From positions 1-13,129 of the forward strand of contig DCGI01000107.1 of the NCBI GenBank assembly GCA_002315475.1: a stretch of DNA of 13,129 nucleotides. Direction: 5' to 3'. The position numbers were made by a program, and so were the translations under genes. Below, one piece after another: positions 9,001-13,129 of this stretch (within the stretch, counting starts at the first letter, position 1; each line of letters opens with the position of its first letter). The DNA is from Christensenella sp. UBA1782 (GTDB lineage Bacteria > Bacillota > Clostridia > Christensenellales > DTU072). The notes under the pieces were generated by a model, which was not told where the DNA came from, ran no database searches, and saw only the letters and a program-made list of their open reading frames with translations.

Positions 9001-11108
9001 TTGGCAAACAACCGTATGACATCTTCCGTATCAAGATGAAGCAAGACGTGAACGGCCCCATTACCGAGAGTTTTGACACCGATGTTCCGAGTACGACTTG
9101 GACGATGAAACCGGGCGTGGTGGAAGAAACCCTGAACACGCAATTAGCCATTACGGGTAGTCGATATCTGTACGTCGGCGGAAAACGGGCGACCTACACG
9201 ATTACGCAAGAAACCACCTTCGGCGATATCGATGCTTACTTCCTGAGTGTACCGGCATTGCAAAACGTGACGTGCTTGATTATGGGCATAGATGCCACCG
9301 ATACCGTATTCGATTGGTTGCGGAGTTATGGCGAAAGCGTTGTTTTGACGGAAGGCACCTATGCTATTCCCGTATCCCTCTTGCGAGGCGAACAAAACGT
9401 GGGCTGGCAAGCCAACTTGGAAATTATCGTACAAGAAGGTTCGTTTAGCGAAATTTCGGGGGTTATCGACAGTAAAGATATCGAAGTTTCTACCGATGCC
9501 TTGTTACGGATGCCCTGTACTTGTACCGAAACGGAAACCGTCGTGGCGCACATTTCGAAAAACACGACGATGAACGAGATTTCGCAGTACTTTATCGGTA
9601 CTTCTCGTTGGACGTATTACGGCGTCAGTGAAGACTACGATGCCTACAAGGCTTCGGGTTATATTGCCGGCAGAAAGATGGATACGCGTACCGTTTGCAG
9701 TCAAGCTATCCAAGTAAAAGACGTATCGGGTACGTACTATTTGATTCCTATGTATGCGTACGAGGATGCCGTTATTGCCATTGATATGCGCTTCGTTGTA
9801 AAACCGACGTTCTCGGATACGCCCGCATTCTATTTGTTGGCGGTCGTAGACCAACCGTCCGGTATGTATTTCTCGAACGATTGCGGAACGGTCGAAATGA
9901 CCGCTTATACGTACGGTGCTTTTGTGGAAAACAAGAAGTTGACGACGAAGACGTTGACGGATGCCGACGAAGAACAAAAGTCATACTTGACCGACGGCAA
10001 TTATAATCCCGTTATTTTGCACTATACGTCGACGACCGTTTTGAACGATTTGAACGAGTATTTGGTGGGGGCAAAAGGCTGGTCGTACATAGACGATACG
10101 ACCTATCAGGCGACCGGACTTTTGGTCGGTATGGCGGAGTACGGCGCGAGTACCGCTTTGATAACGGTCGCGGAAATGGCGGAACCGGTGGTTATCGGCA
10201 CCGACAATTATTTGAGAGTACCGTTGTATACGATAGCCAACGGTTCGATTTCGCTCACTTCGCACTCCGTCGTGGAAAATACCGGCTTGATTGATACGGA
10301 TATCGCCATGTATTTGTTGATGGAAGTTAGTGCGGGTAGTGAAACGGGCTTCTATACCGAGAACGGAAAGCTCAGCTTAGACTCGTACTTCTCGGCTACG
10401 CACGTGGCAAAGACCTTATACGGAAACGGCAGCAAGACGTTCGAAACGAAAAAATCCGCCGTCGTCGACAATATGGCTTGTTTGACAATGGCGTATCGCG
10501 TCAATATCGATACCACGCTCGGCGATTTGGACGATGACTTCCGTTGGAAGGGGTATACCTATTTGCACGACGGAACCTTGCAAGACGACGATTTAGTCTT
10601 CTATTTGATAGCCACGCATCGCTTGCCGGACGGTTCGTTCTACATTCCGATGGCATCGGAGAGAGAAGAAGACGTTTGGGTATTCAATTTGATAATAGAA
10701 CTGAACGTCAGTATCCGGTATTTGGCGGAAGAAGATTCTCCGCTCGACCACGACGCTTTCTTTATCGCGTCGTACTGTCAGGGCTGCGGAAAGTCGTCGT
10801 TGACCGAGAAACAAGCTTATAACGTCAAAGAAAAGAGCTTCGGCGGTTTGAACGAACTCCGAGACGCCTATGCCGGCACGCTCGACTTCTCCGAAAAGGA
10901 TTGGGACGAAAGCTATTCGGCAGCGTTATTGGCGCAGAACGGTATCAACGAGAAAATCGAGAACGTGTTGCTGGAAAACGTCATGCAGAAAGGCAAGACC
11001 GTCTTGCAACCCGCCGAAGGCTTGATTGACGGTTTGGTCGGTTCTTATCTCTTAAAACTCGGAACCAAAGACGGAAAGCCGGTATATTTGGTTGTGATTA
11101 TTGCGTAA
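36..11108 (+). CDS. Giant multidomain repeat protein, probably exported (5' end missing)
   Basis: An uninterrupted frame of about 3690 codons; I do not recognise the whole protein. The TTG at 36 is only the first start-like codon after an in-frame stop at 18-20. It has no ribosome binding site and lies in the suspected inverted segment, so the true start is off the window and trustworthy sequence begins near position 57. Order of parts (residue = base/3 - 11): beta-solenoid-like Gly/Thr/Asn-rich stretch (about 16-200); PxDW-YY repeats (225-350 and 608-735); CxxC-knuckle region (about 445-1310); about nine or ten YFIG/IPLY repeats (about 1350-3460) with other modules between them; C-terminal part with one more CxxC (3581/3584). 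There is no catalytic motif, LPXTG or C-terminal membrane segment. Size, repeats, abundant Tyr/Thr/Asp and no internal basic or nucleotide-binding motifs suggest a secreted or cell-surface protein, but the signal peptide is not visible. It is followed after 15 bases by a membrane phosphoesterase gene, probably in the same operon. Confidence 0.9.
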   Translation: MFVVLPLEIYNKWKGIGNNATVSDNGTMTLGGTADVSVYKIDMNTTASLTVGSGTTVTTETMTTGSNGTLTINGTLRLTKSAISSNPHILTGTIQIGGVLEASGYVKNQATVTVSGTIDTLYFVNEADITVTTGTASWYQVINGGDILVDKNGSIVVTDTILNQAKGSFVLLSEASENRIGKVLLNTVSNDNENYCYAVLPEQDGNGDPYTVEYNCTLRYVVLEEEPADWTTGYGAYYVRKHIDTVDAPTWATRMYYQEAYTLLYKDPEPSEWGVSYQKYYKKVGDGYVPLTPSDAWENGVYYSKSYELLIDKPEDWETDWTEYYYKDTFERVSAETDWIGGTFFTDRNVKSKVQVTLQSVPQSLYLYSFYDAREKMTVLTANCSRMAYSYSEYSVSYSFTATDGTYQCTVTENGKNGLHWNVGDVYGAHDVSYTSDGSEWIGTHSGICTVCSTPFIEQHSYTDEIVMTSVGGKTLLARQCTQCGGAYMVYESEALAKVSDLKNYVKERTETAVSLGSANSWDDNYLLATGIQLVDTMTETLPSGSVTYYLIQTNYGNGYVLVHFDHTSQTVDDNNGLTHAVVWDDIFVEKHAKHSVAISAENVVQVNAKPSDFASKYNSSYYLLTGKTANEDTRWHIAEIYLDATDTVLTAKPSDWDTNYASYFIATVEKNTSNVWDETKTYFTGEITKLNSKPEDWDDTGAYLYYYRKSGSNYQKLSSKTTWSSLSTYGYMKYTEVAKSNVLCGTCSVCSYGTTSDPLVYKYDASTKVSDIVGYLTLGSFTGMSSTSSVSSKVSSYKQYNGYCLIPVANKSSVEYYVLGESAAHQYAYVHTSLTSRQHTKVCVTCSAASTQEDHVPDTMPVGFETMNVQKNGLPVYENFLCTTCTVCSGKIIFVKTFTDDMTYQEISDALETYGYRCDYADMTALVQHDGGNIFKAGSDTYYKIKIVSTTDATKKGNLLISIDHKWILSDKWNLDYHTFACEMDDAEIRWIAHDWTGASVESEAVTVQSVTYNVLGKRCVDCGNLVYLYQNAEHTITLSNLDTLLSAYGLSVVYGGDKKTTKLWYYIYQNRYRIQTCAAHIGLNDVENEYYPVKVSGYGEGDYYILVHVNDYTINYREYSNTDEKFARMFSYTHEGSCEHNNCMDIESAHTLSTVIEIDEGNYSAYLPSGNYLVRTCSDCGQNVFVTYLANDNTTYQDVDAYLDGFGYETIEGGSENRVAYSVFHDKSEYPNHIQNNDAFADYWLLPIQSQDGTKTASLLIRFRHSFRVETENGDNGYNDIYTCTECGYTYTERHLYELTEKYHQIEAINELTGEVTVEEKILNSTVIFDQEVKKISEDKTYTWVEKSNVIPVYFFNADTTLDDVTGFFIGVDQWDQTADSYLASGYVCLPFNENVSVLESGIERIIYKEEVYYYIPLYRMQLSNVIFDGGEISDATIINNLEASPSLYLLAKFDSAVDDQGVFRVYDEENDGWKTLKKNQYIDQYGEGLQSGQLMVEHTAFASTAGKENKVFAAETCEADEEDEIIIYHIREKTTTSELNQYFISKNADAVWADEENGILTVNGYMTYYDGKIVDLLTYYTNVGDLTEWYYIPMYSIFGQVKVNADGTFTPCVFTLGNTEDTYDSVISSYPVFYVLAKLEKTPVAEENRFTFVCGESITLPLYSDSIATSPMPAASPKEQTTLSMDNTKDDMMVLCQIHCDVCVDYNDLIVTINATTTFDDITQYFMGVDYWGEDLGGTGVSARGFYCHSLFNARSCMSIQNYGNKIGSELKTYTREGKTYYLLPMYSFMATLRFEAGEMVGYEWISKSIQPSFYLLAEYDETAQKTVSFQTDCGRQLSLSPYGVLNPYIKLSSASTTTVEIDLLTEYCEDVRKPVVFHYNDETTVEQVLKYFIGATELSLSEESFAVDIEDTENADGIWYHAEGYTFIRSASTLKKYLDLPFARYLEEISSKWCSEMKSRTISGYNDSVVKVQYDECNPFAVMAGDFGDMEELSGQNKVTPTAVENAMNLLSGKAAECLEKSKSGGEIPSVFQISTAGTEQKKAFDDTYKQAVAAYIQNTKLAIARVDETDLCEEGMLIGINQSFTIGYTVSGSVNYQGVVAKLFGFNTASDFVNCAQSLADSFLQADFVALGNPLAYDGIATQNGTYVFPIVVQNEYTPRVLTCVFLDAKGLVYVWISNISSAMKAIQYDSDHYTDAVIINNLYCKTLLFVEDTSLGDFVNKNKYNGESCYFVPLYAVVDANLYLMDRKIVAEYSSLGAMKTNMPAMYFVARYDTTLSDSNGYFYCDEYDKSCAGTGYAFGSDADVGMSDAVTVSSKIGSDVTEVTAKNGDKYYLIKMSKSTGEYYTARGNSLTVKEGMVYTQDYVYLIGVLDNTATQMQFTVKSLSEQAVESVYDIAAFGQEGKHLDSQSFFVGNAYSVSAAMKNVMMVSVEGESKVLYCTFNDETTLAEISRYFVGLELWYENDNPNIRSSVVRPVQDVDMGRLTKTYLNEEVFAYEHDMGSYTTSTEVLYLYDEDTLWSDLNQALVTALSKNTEYDVPVSASGFLAGGIFGQGNIQDNLYDYPISVRGSQEYLLIPLYSYQGTVVFTDDSVYENEAGTVGSTKLCYLLARKVETGGNTFVFLENDAMTGEETLSPFDITTIEYDSVKKQYLFVNNLFTLRDDIGGQKSTMVYHYTDKTTFEELNRFLIGAKTWNMLAENVYQAEGYIAGEIDRMTNRISSKYTATVGGTSYTLIPLYSFKGTVNTASGKLSITIRDSLSTEAVGYLLATLDASKHLSSEGVLCSQTGTYYSYISNVCQKKTLDFSVKENISSFGHVLKAETATDLDVFRYTSEITLRDINRMFIGKDYMVITDYGEHQEMLPDEETQMILGIETRRTVQVKGYIAFGSLDPSLNSKTISSLSSELEEYIYKGITYKVVPLVAVEGTVVIDGRVEELFYMDTSRFVSYDLHYTNVPTKYLLIDEISPLTRCFIGARHEYSYLGKQPYDIFRIKMKQDVNGPITESFDTDVPSTTWTMKPGVVEETLNTQLAITGSRYLYVGGKRATYTITQETTFGDIDAYFLSVPALQNVTCLIMGIDATDTVFDWLRSYGESVVLTEGTYAIPVSLLRGEQNVGWQANLEIIVQEGSFSEISGVIDSKDIEVSTDALLRMPCTCTETETVVAHISKNTTMNEISQYFIGTSRWTYYGVSEDYDAYKASGYIAGRKMDTRTVCSQAIQVKDVSGTYYLIPMYAYEDAVIAIDMRFVVKPTFSDTPAFYLLAVVDQPSGMYFSNDCGTVEMTAYTYGAFVENKKLTTKTLTDADEEQKSYLTDGNYNPVILHYTSTTVLNDLNEYLVGAKGWSYIDDTTYQATGLLVGMAEYGASTALITVAEMAEPVVIGTDNYLRVPLYTIANGSISLTSHSVVENTGLIDTDIAMYLLMEVSAGSETGFYTENGKLSLDSYFSATHVAKTLYGNGSKTFETKKSAVVDNMACLTMAYRVNIDTTLGDLDDDFRWKGYTYLHDGTLQDDDLVFYLIATHRLPDGSFYIPMASEREEDVWVFNLIIELNVSIRYLAEEDSPLDHDAFFIASYCQGCGKSSLTEKQAYNVKEKSFGGLNELRDAYAGTLDFSEKDWDESYSAALLAQNGINEKIENVLLENVMQKGKTVLQPAEGLIDGLVGSYLLKLGTKDGKPVYLVVIIA
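82..635 (+). other. Beta-solenoid-like Gly/Thr/Asn-rich region of the giant protein
   Basis: Residues about 16-200 are made of short hydrophobic/polar alternating strands broken by turns such as NGT, GGT, SGT and TGT (for example GTMTLGGTADVSVYKI and NGTLTINGTLRL). Charged residues and Cys are rare. This pattern is typical of right-handed beta-helix or autotransporter/adhesin-like stalks in surface proteins. The missing upstream segment read from the minus strand (TTNNGTLEIYNKW) continues the pattern, so the region probably starts further upstream. The assignment rests on composition and periodicity, not on a family motif. Confidence 0.5.
708..1085 (+). repeat. PxDW-YY tandem repeats, block 1 (three units)
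   Basis: Three units of about 43-44 residues. Each has P-x-[DE]-W, then Y-x-x-YY about ten residues on, then a second Trp followed by an aromatic pair, then an L-rich strand. Unit Trp positions are residues 230, 273 and 317, with second Trps at 251, 297 and 339. Example pieces: EEEPADWTTGYGAYY, APTWATRMYYQEAYTLLY, KPEDWETDWTEYYYKD. From memory, very similar KPxDWxTNYTxYYTK ... APTWAxNTYY repeats occur in Bacillota phage tail and surface proteins; the function of such repeats is not known to me. Confidence 0.8.
1370..3960 (+). repeat. CxxC-knuckle modules of the giant protein
   Basis: This region carries a series of CxxC pairs: C449/C452, C481/C484, C745/C748/C751, C844/C847, C883/C886/C889, C1021/C1024, C1179/C1182 and C1286/C1289. 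Many are followed or preceded by His (for example IEQHS, TERHLYE). Between them lie segments with a shared plan: a helix-like TxxDxxxYL stretch (VSDLKNYV, YQEISDALETYGY, LSNLDTLLSAYGL, YQDVDAYLDGFGY), then YYxI/LxP and a strand ending in H (SIDHKW, HFDHTS, RFRHSF). YTCTECGYTYTERH looks like the zinc-ribbon-like CxxCG knuckles common in Clostridia surface proteins. The Cys may bind metal or form disulfides; the sequence cannot decide. One block-2 PxDW array interrupts the series. Confidence 0.75.
1854..2243 (+). repeat. PxDW-YY tandem repeats, block 2 (three units)
   Basis: Three further units of the same 41-43 residue repeat. Their first aromatic positions are F614 (a PSDF variant), W657 and W698, and the second Trps are W636, W677 and W724. 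Examples are AKPSDWDTNYASYF and SKPEDWDDTGAYLYYYRKSG. The block is separated from block 1 by roughly 260 residues that carry two CxxC pairs, so the repeat family has been split or inserted twice in the same protein. Unit period and motif order match block 1. Confidence 0.78.
4089..10410 (+). repeat. YFIG/IPLY repeat array of the giant protein
   Basis: A diverged repeat of about 110-130 residues recurs with variable linkers. Its plan is beta-strand (VxxHY), D-[ET]-TT-x5-YFIG-x3-W, then xASGYIAG, then YYLIPLYSxxGTV, then FYLLAxxD. The FIG-type anchors lie at residues 1371, 1546, 1729, 1896, 2461, 2694, 2851, 3069 (diverged), 3186 and 3343; a partial copy without the anchor covers about 2208-2285 (CYFVPLY ... 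MYFVARYD). YLLA-type ends lie near 1451, 1640, 1818, 2614, 2773, 2966, 3266 and 3426. Two of the younger copies share an exact 20-base stretch at 7778-7797 and 8255-8274 (IPLYS). I do not recognise this domain. The strand-helix-strand alternation suggests a small alpha/beta or beta-grasp-like fold, which is only a guess. Confidence 0.8.
5850..6640 (+). other. Non-repeat insert within the YFIG array
   Basis: Between the anchor at residue 1896 and the next full repeat at 2461 the array is broken by about 260 residues of different character. The first part (about residues 1945-2070) is helix-like and Lys/Glu/Ala-rich (for example AMNLLSGKAAECLEKSKSG, YKQAVAAYIQNTKLAIARVD). The second part (about 2080-2190) is a strand-rich module with GTYVFPIVVQ near residue 2150, resembling modules near residues 3107 (GTYAIPVSLL) and 3533 (GSFYIPMAS). 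Function unknown. Confidence 0.45.
10740..11105 (+). other. C-terminal region of the giant protein
   Basis: The last 120 or so residues begin with a CxxCG pair (C3581/C3584, YCQGCGKSS) like those of the N-terminal half. A mostly helical, acidic stretch follows (LNELRDAYAGTLDFSEKDW and KIENVLLENVMQKGK), and the protein ends in a short strand pair, KDGKPVYLVVIIA. There is no LPXTG-type sorting signal, no SLH or choline-binding repeat, and no hydrophobic segment long enough to be a membrane anchor with a basic tail. Attachment to the cell, if any, must be through another part or a partner. Confidence 0.6.
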
Positions 11109-11110
11109 TT

Positions 11111-11116
11111 AGGAGG
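11111..11116 (+). promoter_or_regulatory. Ribosome binding site of the phosphoesterase gene
   Basis: A perfect AGGAGG lies seven bases before the ATG at 11124 and two bases after the stop codon of the giant gene. It fixes the start of the phosphoesterase and supports translation from a shared transcript. Confidence 0.92.
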
Positions 11117-11123
11117 AAATATT

Positions 11124-12731
11124 ATGAAATTCTTTGAAAAATTCAAAAAAACGCCCGTTGTGTTCTACCTGTTGGAGTTGATATACTTTATCGGCACCTG
11201 CATCATCGAATACAATTACTATCTGAACTACGTGAACTGGAACGAAACGGTCGTTATTCTTATTTGGGTAGCGTTGGCGGTTATTTACGGCGTCTTAGGT
11301 ATGCTTATCGGCATGGCGGCGGGACGCGGTTGGCTTCCGATTTTGATAGAAGCGTTGGCTTTTGCCGCATTTGCCATCGTGCAAGCCGTTCTTTGCGACG
11401 TCATCATCAAGTCGGCTATCGGTATGTCCAACGTTGCGGCGGGTACGGCGGCACAAATCATTTATTACGTGTCCAACGCCATCATGCATATCTTTTTGAT
11501 TATGTATACGTTAAAAATCTTTTGGAAGTATTCCAAAGTCGCCAACGCCGTCATCGTATCCGTCATGATTCTCGCCATGACTTTCTTCACGATGTATCCC
11601 ACGTTGTATTCTACGTTCGGAAAATCCATCGCTTCGTTCTCCTTGAAAAGCGAACCTTGCGTGTTCGTGGGGGACGATTGTTACGTGGTTATTTTTGCCA
11701 CGAGCCAGGACGGAACGGGAGAAGTTCTCGTAGAAAAGGATGGGCAGGAATACCGGTATTACGACCAAATCAACGGTGTACAACGTTTTGTCGGACAATT
11801 CCATCGCGTGGAAATCCCGAAGGATATTTTGAACGGCGGAAGCTATACGATTTCTTCCCGTCAAACCCTCGATACGACGAGTTACGGAATCCCGCTCGGC
11901 AAGACGGTTACGGGCAAGACGTACACCTTCCACGACTACAGCGGAACGGGTGACGTTTCCTTCCTCTGCGTATCCGACGTTCAGGGACCTTACGAAAAGG
12001 CGCAACAAGCCACCAAAGAGGCGGCAAAAACACATTCGTACGATTTTGTTTTGATGCTCGGTGACAGCAGCAGTCAATATAACAGTTATGAAAAAGACTT
12101 TATCGAGCCTATTTTGAAGGTGGCGGCGAGTGCCAGTCGGAGTGAGATTCCTTGCTACTACGTCATCGGCAACCATGAAAACAAAGGGACGTACGCCAAG
12201 TATCTCAACGATTTGATTCCCACGCCGTCGAAGGATAACCAATTATATTATACCTTTACGGTGGGCGACGCTTTCTTCACCGCACTCAATTTCGGTGACG
12301 ACCACAACGACGAAATGGCTCGTTATAACGGGATAAACCATTTTAACGCATACAAAGATGCCGAATATACGTGGTTGACGGAAGAAGTTATGCAGGCAAA
12401 AGAATACGAGTCCTATACCTACAATATCGTACTTTCGCATATTCCCGTTTTGATGGGACAGGAACTGTACACGTACGACTACGTTTGTTCGGAATGTAAC
12501 CAAAAGCACGACTATAAGTGGCGAGAGTTTACCCAAGCTTATTTAGACATGGGCGTCGATTACGTCGTGTCGGGACACACCCACAGCGAACCCAGAGAGG
12601 TATCCGTAGAAGGTTGCCCGTTCAAGAATTTACAGGTGGGTTCCAAATACAACGGTGGACAATCCTACCGCAACAGTATCGTGACGTTGCGAGGCGGTCA
12701 AATTACGTACGAAGTATATCAAGCGGAATAA
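11124..12731 (+). CDS. Membrane-anchored PAP-like metallophosphoesterase, catalytic domain outside
   Basis: A 535-residue protein with three parts. Residues 1-160 hold about five membrane segments (near 14-30, 42-66, 71-95, 110-134, 138-160). The basic N-terminus (KFFEKFKK) and basic loop KIFWKYSK put both inside, so the C-terminal domain should face outward. Residues about 175-272 are strand-rich and resemble the beta-sandwich preceding purple-acid-phosphatase-type domains. Residues 278-535 carry the calcineurin-like metal motifs in order: D285-V-Q, G313-D314, G349-N-H-E, H439 (SHIP) and G484-H-T-H487. Position three of motif I is Gln where classic metallophosphoesterases have His. A CxxC pair (455/458, CSECNQKH) sits between H439 and the GHTH motif. 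Such enzymes hydrolyse phosphomono- or diesters with two metal ions; the substrate is unknown. The ATG is supported by AGGAGG seven bases upstream. The gene sits 15 bases after the giant gene and 12 before a membrane protein gene. Confidence 0.9.
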   Translation: MKFFEKFKKTPVVFYLLELIYFIGTCIIEYNYYLNYVNWNETVVILIWVALAVIYGVLGMLIGMAAGRGWLPILIEALAFAAFAIVQAVLCDVIIKSAIGMSNVAAGTAAQIIYYVSNAIMHIFLIMYTLKIFWKYSKVANAVIVSVMILAMTFFTMYPTLYSTFGKSIASFSLKSEPCVFVGDDCYVVIFATSQDGTGEVLVEKDGQEYRYYDQINGVQRFVGQFHRVEIPKDILNGGSYTISSRQTLDTTSYGIPLGKTVTGKTYTFHDYSGTGDVSFLCVSDVQGPYEKAQQATKEAAKTHSYDFVLMLGDSSSQYNSYEKDFIEPILKVAASASRSEIPCYYVIGNHENKGTYAKYLNDLIPTPSKDNQLYYTFTVGDAFFTALNFGDDHNDEMARYNGINHFNAYKDAEYTWLTEEVMQAKEYESYTYNIVLSHIPVLMGQELYTYDYVCSECNQKHDYKWREFTQAYLDMGVDYVVSGHTHSEPREVSVEGCPFKNLQVGSKYNGGQSYRNSIVTLRGGQITYEVYQAE

Positions 12732-12737
12732 GAGGAG
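12732..12737 (+). promoter_or_regulatory. Ribosome binding site of the downstream membrane protein gene
   Basis: GAGGAG directly follows the TAA of the phosphoesterase gene and lies six bases before the ATG at 12744. It decides the start of the truncated last gene and indicates a common operon. Confidence 0.88.
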
Positions 12738-12743
12738 ATTATT

Positions 12744-13129
12744 ATGGTAAACAAGATTTTTACGAACGGAATTCTCGGATGGGTTCTTCCCATTGTGTTT
12801 TTAGGACTTATCGGGTTTTTTCAATACCTGTATTTCGGCATTTTTGTGGAATGGGAAAGATGGCGACTCCTCTTTGTCCTCCTTTTTGCCATCGTCGTTT
12901 GCGTAGCGGGTTATACCTTCTGGGCGGGATTGCAAATGGGCTTTTCTCCGAAAAAAGCTTTGATATTTATGGGTATCGCCACCGGCGTTTTCGGTATACT
13001 GTACTGGGGCGTCATGATTGCCGCCCATCGGATTACCGGAGTCAATTTGAAAGCGGGATGGCTTGCCACCGTTCTATCCGACGTTCCTTTGATTTTTCTG
13101 TTCTTTGCCGTATTGGGCGTTAAAGTGGC
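12744..13129 (+). CDS. Polytopic membrane protein, 3' end cut off by the window
   Basis: The frame from the ATG at 12744 is open to the right edge, giving 128 complete codons and no stop. The protein starts MVNKIFTNGILGWVLP and shows four hydrophobic segments, at about residues 10-34, 41-63, 72-94 and 105-126. They are separated by short loops with basic residues (ERWR, SPKK, HR). There are no catalytic or transport motifs in the visible part and I cannot name a family. It is 12 bases downstream of the phosphoesterase, with its own GAGGAG site, and is probably co-transcribed with it. It may be a partner of the membrane domain of the phosphoesterase, a transporter part or a small integral membrane protein; the visible part does not decide. 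Confidence 0.85.
   Translation, partial: MVNKIFTNGILGWVLPIVFLGLIGFFQYLYFGIFVEWERWRLLFVLLFAIVVCVAGYTFWAGLQMGFSPKKALIFMGIATGVFGILYWGVMIAAHRITGVNLKAGWLATVLSDVPLIFLFFAVLGVKV

Noticed and set aside
10740..11108. Cell-wall sorting signal or membrane anchor at the C-terminus of the giant protein
   Set aside because: There is no LPxTG-like motif and the final PVYLVVIIA is too short and lacks a basic tail.
11106..11124. Terminator or promoter between the giant gene and the phosphoesterase gene
   Set aside because: The 15-base gap holds only the ribosome binding site; there is no room for a hairpin with a T-tract or for -35/-10 boxes outside coding sequence.
12518..13123. Plus-strand open frame of 201 codons overlapping the end of the phosphoesterase and the start of the last gene
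   Set aside because: It overlaps the GHTH motif region in another frame, is Arg-rich without a fold-like pattern, and has no ribosome binding site. The frame from 12744 has one, plus clear membrane segments.

Overview
The window is a plus-strand gene cluster from an uncultivated-looking Gram-positive bacterium, probably a gut Clostridia-type Bacillota. The evidence for the taxon is the strong AGGAGG-type ribosome binding sites at short spacing, the AT/GC-balanced codon use rich in TTG, GAA and AAA, and the protein styles: a giant secreted repeat protein with CxxCG/His knuckles and PxDW-YY tandem repeats. This assignment is inference only. Nearly every base is coding. The two intergenic gaps are 15 and 12 bases, and I see no terminator, tRNA, rRNA, CRISPR array, insertion sequence or promoter.

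Layout. (1) Positions 1-81 are a near-perfect inverted repeat at the very left end. Decoding both strands suggests a fold-back junction: the bases before about position 57 look like the reverse complement of the true upstream coding sequence. The first residues of the first gene as it appears here are therefore probably false, and its real N-terminus (with any signal peptide) is missing. (2) Positions 36-11108 are one uninterrupted frame of about 3690 codons. It encodes a giant multidomain protein, presumably extracellular, that matches no family I can name as a whole. In order it holds a Gly/Thr/Asn-rich beta-solenoid-like stretch, two blocks of about 43-residue P-x-D-W...YY repeats, a region with many CxxC knuckles, about nine or ten copies of an undescribed-looking repeat (T-T-x5-YFIG ... 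YYLIPLY ... YLLA), and a short C-terminal region without LPXTG or a membrane anchor. (3) Positions 11124-12731 encode a 535-residue protein with five predicted membrane segments, a beta-sandwich-like linker and a C-terminal metallophosphoesterase domain of purple-acid-phosphatase type. Charge distribution places the catalytic domain outside the cell. (4) Positions 12744 to the right edge hold the start of a polytopic membrane protein, cut off by the window end.

The three genes are tightly spaced, co-directional and each downstream gene has its own good ribosome binding site, so they are very likely one operon. The simplest reading is an envelope module: a very large exported protein of repeats, a membrane-tethered phosphoesterase facing outward, and an integral membrane partner. 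What the module does (adhesion, substrate capture, phosphate release, envelope remodelling) cannot be told from the sequence alone.
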